This document shows, one piece after another, positions 28,887 through 35,298 of a DNA stretch of 35,298 bases. The notes beneath the pieces are model-generated. The model saw nothing but the letters and a program-made list of their open reading frames with translations, ran no database searches and was not told where the DNA came from. This DNA comes from Candidatus Manganitrophaceae bacterium (GTDB taxonomy: Bacteria; Nitrospirota; Nitrospiria; SBBL01; JAADHI01). The position numbers were made by a program, and so were the translations under genes. The DNA lies in NCBI GenBank assembly GCA_013151935.1, contig JAADHI010000053.1, positions 1 to 35,298 on the forward strand, given 5' to 3'. Within the stretch, counting starts at the first letter, position 1. Each line of letters opens with the position of its first letter.

Positions 28887-30434
28887 GTGAAAGAAGGTAT
28901 GCAAGAAGGCCAGCCGGAATTTCGACAACTCTTTGGCATCGAAACCGAATACGGCATTATCCGTGAGGATGTGGATGAGAGTGATCCCGTTGTCGAATCC
29001 ATGGAATTGGTGCGCTGCCATAAGCGCCCTTTTCGCGCCGACTGGGATTACAGTGCCGAAGACCCCATGCAGGACGCCCGTGGTTTTCGGGTCAAGACCC
29101 TACAGCAAGAGCAAGAAGAGTTAGACTTCGAAAAGTTAGACCGCCATCGTCCTTTTTCCTTTCACGAAATGAAAAGTGACCTGATGTTGGAAAACGGGGC
29201 GCGTTTTTACAATGACCACACCCACCCCGAATATTCAACACCCGAATGCAGCACGCTCTTAAGCCTCATCGCCCACGACCGCGCCGGAGAACGTATTTTA
29301 AGAGAATGTGCCATCGCCCGAAACAAGATCTTAGATCAGAAGGATGCCCTGCAACTCTACAAAAACAACACTGATTTTCACGGTCACAGTTACGGTTGTC
29401 ACGATAACTACCTGCTCCCCCGTAGCCTCCCCTTTGAAGCCCTGGTGCAGCACCTCATTCCCTTTTTGGTCACCCGCCAAATCTTTGCCGGTGCCGGAAA
29501 AATCGGCATCGAAGACCACAGGGGATACACACAAAATGGCTTTCAGCTCTCACAACGGGCCGACTTTTTTGAAACGGAAATCAGCATCGACACCATGCAC
29601 GCCCGTCCCATTTTAAACACACGGGATGAACCCCACGCCGACCCGGCGCTTTTCCGAAGATTACATCTTATTTTGGGCGACTCCAACATGTCTGAATATA
29701 CGACCGCGCTTAAGATTGGCACGACCTCCCTGGTGCTGCGACTGATCGAAAAAGGACTCGCCCCGACAAACAGTGCCCTCAGAGAACCCGTCAATACCCT
29801 CAAAGCCCTCTCGCGTGACTGCACATTAAAACAAAACCTGCCATTGAACAATGGAAAACACATCTCGTCTATCGATCATCAGCGTCTCTTTCTGGAAGCC
29901 GCACGCAAGGCTTTTTCAAATGAGCGTGAAGAAACATCATGGATACTCCAACACTGGGAAAGTACACTGGATGCACTCGACAGTGACCCGATGCAACTCA
30001 CTGATCGCATTGATTGGGTCACTAAAAAGTGGCTCTTAGAAACATTTATGGATGCAGAAAATTGCGACTGGAGCGATTCTCGTTTGCCTGGCCTGGATCT
30101 GGAATATCACAACATCGACCCCGAACGCGGTTTGTATCTGGGTCTTGAAATGGACGGCCAAATGCGACGTTTTGTGACTGACGCCGACATCAAAAAAGCC
30201 ATGAGCACCGGCCCCCGTGATAGCCGATCTGGTTTACGTGGTCTCATTGTGCAAAAATTTTTAAAAGACATCAAAAAAATCCAGTGGGAAAAGATTGTCT
30301 TTTCGGGGGGAAAAGCCAGGGTCTACAAACTCGACCCCGCAATGACCCCGGATGAAATTGAAACAGAAATGCAGCGGATAGAATCATGCCGTAGCGTAAA
30401 AGCACTCATGGAAAAGAGTGCCGAAACTGTTTAA
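28887..30434 (+). CDS. dop: Deamidase/depupylase of the Pup/UBact system (Dop-like)
   Basis: QLFGIETEYGII; long insertion between strand motifs (FRADWDYSAEDPMQDARGFRVKTLQQEQEELDFEKLDRHRPFSFHEMKSDLMLENGARFYNDHTHPEYSTPEC) consistent with the Dop loop; GTG start after SD GAGGA. Confidence 0.88.
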   Translation: MKEGMQEGQPEFRQLFGIETEYGIIREDVDESDPVVESMELVRCHKRPFRADWDYSAEDPMQDARGFRVKTLQQEQEELDFEKLDRHRPFSFHEMKSDLMLENGARFYNDHTHPEYSTPECSTLLSLIAHDRAGERILRECAIARNKILDQKDALQLYKNNTDFHGHSYGCHDNYLLPRSLPFEALVQHLIPFLVTRQIFAGAGKIGIEDHRGYTQNGFQLSQRADFFETEISIDTMHARPILNTRDEPHADPALFRRLHLILGDSNMSEYTTALKIGTTSLVLRLIEKGLAPTNSALREPVNTLKALSRDCTLKQNLPLNNGKHISSIDHQRLFLEAARKAFSNEREETSWILQHWESTLDALDSDPMQLTDRIDWVTKKWLLETFMDAENCDWSDSRLPGLDLEYHNIDPERGLYLGLEMDGQMRRFVTDADIKKAMSTGPRDSRSGLRGLIVQKFLKDIKKIQWEKIVFSGGKARVYKLDPAMTPDEIETEMQRIESCRSVKALMEKSAETV

Positions 30435-30448
30435 TAAGGAGAAAAATC

Positions 30449-30616
30449 ATGCAATTTGAACGACGTGAAAAACCGATGGATCCCATTGAGAAACCGCGGG
30501 AAGAAGGTGGGCCGAAAAAACCGGATACGGATAGTTCCCGGGATAAACTGCTTAAACGGATGCGAAAGGTTGACCCGAAACAAAGTGAAAAATACCGACA
30601 ACGCACCGGGGAATAA
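30449..30616 (+). CDS. ubact: Pup/UBact-family ubiquitin-like protein modifier, 55 aa (not in the supplied ORF track)
   Basis: MQFERREKPMDPIEKPREEGGPKKPDTDSSRDKLLKRMRKVDPKQSEKYRQRTGE; SD AAGGAG 7 nt before ATG; lies between dop and prcB, as pup does in actinobacteria. Confidence 0.93.
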   Translation: MQFERREKPMDPIEKPREEGGPKKPDTDSSRDKLLKRMRKVDPKQSEKYRQRTGE

Positions 30617-30635
30617 CTCAGGAGATGTAGAAATA

Positions 30636-31427
30636 ATGATAGCCGGAAACTTTTTAGACTTACTCAAACAAGAACACAGCCCTTTTGTTTCAGCGCCGAA
30701 TCTGCTTCACACCGCTCCTGCTTCGACGCAAACGGCTCTGACTTCTGCGACAACCATCCTGGCCTTTAAATATCGGGAGGGTCTGCTCATTGCGGGAGAT
30801 CGTCGTGCAACCGCAGGCAATATGGTGATGTTCGACCGGGCCGATAAAGTCATCGATATCGACCGTCATTCTGTGATGGCGATCGCAGGTTCACCCGCGA
30901 CCGCTTTTGAGATGGCCCGCGTGCTCTCACACAGTTTTCAATATTATCGCCGTAGCCAATTGCAGGATCTCTCTCTTGAAGGCAAAGTCCGTGCGCTCTC
31001 CAGACTGCTCAAAGAAAATGTCCCGGCGGCTGTGCAGGGCATCGGCACTGTTGTCCCGATTTTTGTGGCTTATGATCCTGAGAATGCTCAAAAACACATC
31101 TATTTCTACGATATGCTCGGTGCTGAATTTGAAGTGGTCGATTTTGCGACGACCGGTTCCGGTTCCCCAGGAATTCGCGGCGTTTTGCACTTTTACAATC
31201 GTTGGAATTCCGAACCGATCTCGGCGCTTTCTCAAGACGATGCCGTGGTCTTGGCCATGCGTCTGCTCGAAACAGCGGCGGAACATGATTCGGCCACGGG
31301 GGGGATTAAAACAGCGGCTCAGGTCTTTCCGACCGTCAAAACCATCACGGAAGAAGGGGTTCGCTCCCTGTCCTTAGCCAATCTAAAATCTTTGTACCAT
31401 GAGAAAGTAGAGAATCGCCATGTTTGA
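30636..31427 (+). CDS. prcB: 20S proteasome beta subunit; start at ATG 30636, not 30456
   Basis: TTILAFKYREGLLIAGDRRATAGNMVMFDRADKVI with catalytic N-terminal Thr after propeptide; SD GGAG at 30621-30624. Confidence 0.95.
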   Translation: MIAGNFLDLLKQEHSPFVSAPNLLHTAPASTQTALTSATTILAFKYREGLLIAGDRRATAGNMVMFDRADKVIDIDRHSVMAIAGSPATAFEMARVLSHSFQYYRRSQLQDLSLEGKVRALSRLLKENVPAAVQGIGTVVPIFVAYDPENAQKHIYFYDMLGAEFEVVDFATTGSGSPGIRGVLHFYNRWNSEPISALSQDDAVVLAMRLLETAAEHDSATGGIKTAAQVFPTVKTITEEGVRSLSLANLKSLYHEKVENRHV

Positions 31428-32157
31428 AGAACCCTACCGCTGGGCCGAAGCCGTCTCCAATAGACGTGAGTATTTGGAAGACCAACTGCAATCAGGAAGC
31501 CCCGTCGTTGCCCTCCCCTGTATTGAGGGAATTTTGTTGCTCTCCGTCTCGGCCGGGACACAAAAAGTCTATGAGATCTATGACCGCGTTGCTTTGGGTG
31601 CACTGGGTCATCCGGCTGATGTCGAACGACTCAGAAACATCGTCATCGACATGGCCCACCTCGAAGGTTTTAATCGCTCTCCCTCAGATGTGAGTGCGCG
31701 CCGTCTGGTTCAATTCGGCTTGGCCCCCCCTGTCAAACAAGCCTTTGAAGAAATTGGACGCGCCCCCTATATTGCACGCCTCTTGATTGCCGAGTTGGGT
31801 AAAGATCAAAGCCGCATCTTCTACAGTCTCAACTACGATGGTGTTTTTAAAGAGACCCACACAGGCCTCGTGCTTGCAACACCGGGCGAGGCCACCGAAC
31901 GTTGTGAATCCGCATTGAAAAATTGTGAGGGACTTGAAAACCGTGCAATGTCTGAGGTCTTTGGCGAAGCCTTCAAACTCTGGGGTCTTGCCGAAGTGGC
32001 AGAGGACAGCCGTGAAAGTCATCTTCGAGACGTGCTCAAAGATCGGGAAATTGAAGCCATGCTGCTCTCAGAAAGTGTGCCCGGCCCATGTAAAGTGCGC
32101 CCATTATCCAAAACAGAAATGATGACCTTCTCTCAGCCTTGGAGAGCACCTGCATGA
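31420..32157 (+). CDS. prcA: 20S proteasome alpha subunit
   Basis: Overlaps the prcB stop by 8 nt; PrcA-like fold and order; EEPYRWAEAVSNRREYLEDQLQSGSPVVAL... matches actinobacterial-type alpha subunit layout. Confidence 0.9.
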   Translation: MFEEPYRWAEAVSNRREYLEDQLQSGSPVVALPCIEGILLLSVSAGTQKVYEIYDRVALGALGHPADVERLRNIVIDMAHLEGFNRSPSDVSARRLVQFGLAPPVKQAFEEIGRAPYIARLLIAELGKDQSRIFYSLNYDGVFKETHTGLVLATPGEATERCESALKNCEGLENRAMSEVFGEAFKLWGLAEVAEDSRESHLRDVLKDREIEAMLLSESVPGPCKVRPLSKTEMMTFSQPWRAPA

Positions 32158-33566
32158 GACCGCCTCATCTCTTCGGCATCGAAACGGAATACGGTCTTCT
32201 GCATACGGATATGAATGATCCTCATGCCGCCGAGCGTCTTTCGCATGGAGTCAGGGATCATCTTTTTGATAAAAAGCGCGTGGGTCTACTCGACATGCAT
32301 CATCGTGCCCACGACGAACCCGCCGGAAACGGCGGGTTTTTATTAAATGGCGGTCGGTTTTACATCGACATGGGGCATGTCGAATACGCCACACCGGAAT
32401 GTACGCGTCTCAGCGAATTGGTGGCTTTCAATCGCGCAGGCGACCTGCTCTTGCATCAAAGTTTAGACGAAATGGGGTTGCTTGAGTCTGCGAGTTTCAT
32501 CAAAAACAACATTGATTACGAAACCGGTGCCACCTTCGGTGCGCATGAAAATTACTTGGTTTCCCGTGATTTTCCCTTTACACAAGAAGGTCTCGCACAG
32601 CTTGTGCCTTTTTTAACCACCCGCCAAATCTTCAGTGGCACCGGAAGGCTCGGTGCCAATTTTGTGCCGGAAGGTTTTGTCGCCCTGGGAGATGCAAAAT
32701 TCCCGGACATTCCCTTCCAAATTTCACAACGTGCCGATCACATTGTCAGCGACCTCTACCAATGGGTCCAGTTCAGTCGTGCCATTATCAATACCCGCGA
32801 TGAACCCCTGGCCGATCCAGAACGTTTTCGCCGGATGCATTTGTTACTGGGAGATTCCAATCTCTGCGAATATGCCACCGCCCTAAAAATCGGCACCACG
32901 GCGCTTGTGCTCGACCTCATTCACGAAGGTCTGGCCCCGATACTCGATCTGCTTGAACCTGTGATGGCCCTCAAAATCATTTCACGTGATCCCACCCGCC
33001 GCTGGAAGATCCGATTATTGGACGGCAGGGAAACAAGGGCCCTCGACATACAACGCGCTTATTTAGAGGCCGCTAAGAAGTACCTTGCGGGAGAAAATGA
33101 TGACACCGATTGGACACTTCAAGCCTGGGAAACCATGCTGAACGATCTGGAAAAGAACGATGTCGAAGTCTTGGTCGGTCGGGTGGATTGGGCCTCTAAA
33201 TTGAGCTTGTTCACACAATTCAAAGAGAGCGAAAATTTAGACTGGCAAGACCCCTGGCTCAAGAGCCTCGACCTGGAGTATCACAACCTGGATCCGGAAC
33301 GGGGCCTCTACCTCGCCCTTGAAAGTGAAGGCAAGATCGCACGCTTGAGCACGGATGAGGCCATCCAACAAGCCACTACAATGCCACCGGTGGCAAGCCG
33401 GGCCGCTGGTCGGGCCTACCTCATTCGCAAACTCATGGAAAAACCCGCGCCCTACGTCATTAACTGGGCTTCTTTCTATCTCGAAAAAGACGTGCTCGGC
33501 ACCACAGACCCCTTTAAAAACTACCTCAAAGAAGCCAAGGCGATGTGGGAAAATCAGAGCATATAA
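32154..33566 (+). CDS. pafA: Pup/UBact ligase (PafA-like); start at ATG 32154, overlapping the prcA stop as ATGA
   Basis: HLFGIETEYGLLHTD; GGRFYIDMGHVEYATPECTRLSELVAFNRAGD; lacks the Dop loop; GGAG upstream of ATG. Confidence 0.88.
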   Translation: MRPPHLFGIETEYGLLHTDMNDPHAAERLSHGVRDHLFDKKRVGLLDMHHRAHDEPAGNGGFLLNGGRFYIDMGHVEYATPECTRLSELVAFNRAGDLLLHQSLDEMGLLESASFIKNNIDYETGATFGAHENYLVSRDFPFTQEGLAQLVPFLTTRQIFSGTGRLGANFVPEGFVALGDAKFPDIPFQISQRADHIVSDLYQWVQFSRAIINTRDEPLADPERFRRMHLLLGDSNLCEYATALKIGTTALVLDLIHEGLAPILDLLEPVMALKIISRDPTRRWKIRLLDGRETRALDIQRAYLEAAKKYLAGENDDTDWTLQAWETMLNDLEKNDVEVLVGRVDWASKLSLFTQFKESENLDWQDPWLKSLDLEYHNLDPERGLYLALESEGKIARLSTDEAIQQATTMPPVASRAAGRAYLIRKLMEKPAPYVINWASFYLEKDVLGTTDPFKNYLKEAKAMWENQSI

Positions 33567-33642
33567 ACCCCAGATTTAATCAGAGCTTCCTCAAACTGTA
33601 TATTTCTCAATCTTGATCTGTATCGTAAATGTTGACCCTTCC

Positions 33643-33687
33643 GGGATCGTCACCCCCCTCTTTTGAGGGGATTGACGATCCCTTTTT
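33643..33687 (+). terminator. Strong intrinsic terminator after pafA
   Basis: GGGATCGTCA-CCCCCCTC-TTTT-GAGGGGAT-TGACGATCCC followed by TTTTT. Confidence 0.9.
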
Positions 33688-33748
33688 GGAATGATAGAAC
33701 ACACCCATACATTGACTGACTTTTCCTTATTCGGGTTTGGATTCCAAA

Positions 33749-34633
33749 ATGTTTCCTTCCGCTCTCTGTACAAAAACAGCACTTCTATTGGTTTCCAGGT
33801 TTCATTTCACGCTCGTCGTGACATCGCCGATTTATCTTCCCAAAAACAAAGGTGCAACACTCCGTGGCGGTTTTGGCAATGCCTTAAAAGCCGTCTGCTG
33901 TACTGTCCCGCATACGGCTTGTTCTGATTGTCCCCGCTTTAGGGTCTGTGCCTATCCCACGCTTTTTGAGACGCCCCTCCCCATTGCCGCAACACGCATG
34001 GTAAAAGGAAATGCGATACCACGTCCCTTTGTCATCGAACCGCCCCTTGGGGAAAAAATGTGTTATGCGCCGGGAGATGTGATGACCCTTTCGCTGGTTT
34101 TGATCGGAAAAGCCAGTGCATCCCTGCCGTATTTTGTTCGGGCTTTTGAGGTCTTGGGAAAAGAGGGACTCGGAATGGGGCGAGGGCATTTTAAGGTCGA
34201 GACCGTTCAGTTGCTAGAGACCGAAAAAGAACCTGTAGTGGAATGCCAAAACATCACCCTTCATTTTTTGACACCGACCCGGATTGTTGTAAAGGGTCAG
34301 GCAAAAAAAGACCTCGACTTTCCCCTTCTATTTCGCACCCTGCTTCGCCGCATCGAAAATTTAAGGGCTTTTCATGGGGTGAATCATGACGGGGCACTCG
34401 ACCCGCCCGTACATGCCGAGGCGGTTCAAGTTATTTCAAGCAGCTTAAAGTGGATTGAGCAGGAACGTTATTCCAGTCGACAAAAGCAAAACATGCCACA
34501 AGACGGCTTTGTGGGAAAAATCAGCTTTGAAGGAAATCTCGGGTCATTTTTACCTTATTTGAGCTTGGGCGAATTAGTGCATGTCGGGAAAGGTGCCACT
34601 TTTGGTATGGGGCGGTTTGAGATCAATACTTAA
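33749..34633 (+). CDS. cas6: Cas6-like CRISPR pre-crRNA endoribonuclease (RAMP family)
   Basis: RGGFGNALKAVCC....C.DCPRFRVCAYPTLFE N-terminal motif, and the C-terminal glycine-rich RAMP signature LGELVHVGKGATFGMGRFEI. Confidence 0.82.
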   Translation: MFPSALCTKTALLLVSRFHFTLVVTSPIYLPKNKGATLRGGFGNALKAVCCTVPHTACSDCPRFRVCAYPTLFETPLPIAATRMVKGNAIPRPFVIEPPLGEKMCYAPGDVMTLSLVLIGKASASLPYFVRAFEVLGKEGLGMGRGHFKVETVQLLETEKEPVVECQNITLHFLTPTRIVVKGQAKKDLDFPLLFRTLLRRIENLRAFHGVNHDGALDPPVHAEAVQVISSSLKWIEQERYSSRQKQNMPQDGFVGKISFEGNLGSFLPYLSLGELVHVGKGATFGMGRFEINT

Positions 34634-34652
34634 AGATTAGTGAAGAAGAGTC

Positions 34653-35060
34653 TTAAAGCGGATAGTGTTTCAGGTCGGGACAGTGTTCAGTGATAAAACC
34701 ATAGTCATGATCTCGATGAAGCAGGAGGCAAGTGTAATCAATAGTGATTGTCGCGATGAGTGCATCCATTGCCGAAACAGTAACGCCCTTTCTACGAAGA
34801 GCAAAAGCCAGATTCGCAGCAAGAGACCAATGGTTATCCGTAACCTGCAACCATCGAAGTCCCTGAAGGCAGTCTTCAACATCCATTTTTTCCCGCAGGC
34901 TGCGGCATCCTTGAATCAGTTCAATAACGACCGGCCCTGCAACCGCGACGCGGTTTTCATCAAGAAGCGCGCTCAGGGCCGTCTTAATCTCTGGAAAACC
35001 CTTACGCGCGAAGAAGCAGATCCATGCACTTGTATCCACAAAAACCGGGGTTTGATTCAT
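34653..35060 (-). CDS. vapC: VapC-type PIN-domain ribonuclease toxin
   Basis: FVDTSAWICFF, VVIELIQGCR, SAMDALIATITIDYTCLLLHRDHDYGFI; ATGA overlap with antitoxin. Confidence 0.9.
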   Translation of the reverse strand: MNQTPVFVDTSAWICFFARKGFPEIKTALSALLDENRVAVAGPVVIELIQGCRSLREKMDVEDCLQGLRWLQVTDNHWSLAANLAFALRRKGVTVSAMDALIATITIDYTCLLLHRDHDYGFITEHCPDLKHYPL

Positions 35061-35296
35061 TTGCTGTCTTTCGTCAGTGAGGCCTGCCTTGTTTCTCTCA
35101 AGTGTCTTGCGGTCTTCAGATCCCCAAGATCCCAGGTGATCGCACCGCTTCCGCTCATCTCCTTTAAGCGCTCCCGTTGCCGAAGTTTAACAAAGGCTTC
35201 CAGCGCACGATGCACAGTCTCTTTCTTGGTCTTTGACTGTGAAAGCGTCAGTGCTTTTTTCAAAAGCACCTCGTCAATATCAATGAGTGTTTTCAT
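35057..35296 (-). CDS. vapB: VapB-type antitoxin
   Basis: MKTLIDIDEVLLKKALTLSQSKTKKETVHRALEAFVKLRQRERLKEMSGSG. Confidence 0.88.
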   Translation of the reverse strand: MKTLIDIDEVLLKKALTLSQSKTKKETVHRALEAFVKLRQRERLKEMSGSGAITWDLGDLKTARHLRETRQASLTKDSK

Positions 35297-35298
35297 GG

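Noticed and set aside
30456-30635. N-terminal part of the 323-aa track ORF as a genuine PrcB extension
   Set aside because: It is the +1 frame of the Pup/UBact gene; a good SD and ATG at 30636 explain PrcB.
33567-35298. Possible CRISPR array near the Cas6-like gene
   Set aside because: No regularly spaced direct repeats were seen here or elsewhere in the window.

Overview
The window is bacterial and gene-dense. It contains, in order: (i) a cupin and a soluble histidine kinase; (ii) a reductive-TCA (rTCA) block on +: aclB, aclA, aconitase, two tandem Fe-S subunits, a fumarate reductase flavoprotein, a secreted DUF4399-like protein, sucC and sucD; (iii) uppP, a diheme cytochrome c and a CBS protein; (iv) a minus-strand redox block: 2[4Fe-4S] ferredoxin, Bcp peroxiredoxin, HdrB-like CCG protein, SdhB-like Fe-S protein, FixX-like ferredoxin and peptide deformylase; (v) polA, a small membrane protein, a decayed IS remnant and a secreted heparinase/lyase-like protein; (vi) a complete Pup/UBact-type bacterial proteasome operon: ARC/Mpa-like ATPase, Dop, a 55-aa Pup/UBact modifier missing from the supplied ORF track, PrcB, PrcA and PafA; (vii) a Cas6-like protein with no array or other cas genes, and a VapBC pair. 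The most notable observations are: the unlisted 55-aa modifier (30449-30616) ending ...YRQRTGE; a likely AUU start for the ATPase; the absence of the GQYL docking tail from that ATPase, with a REP-like repeat immediately after its stop; a FixX-like ferredoxin with Met in place of a cluster Cys; and the isolated Cas6. All family assignments come from reading motifs, with no database search. Gene content resembles Nitrospirota/Nitrospinota-like lineages, but taxonomy is only an inference.
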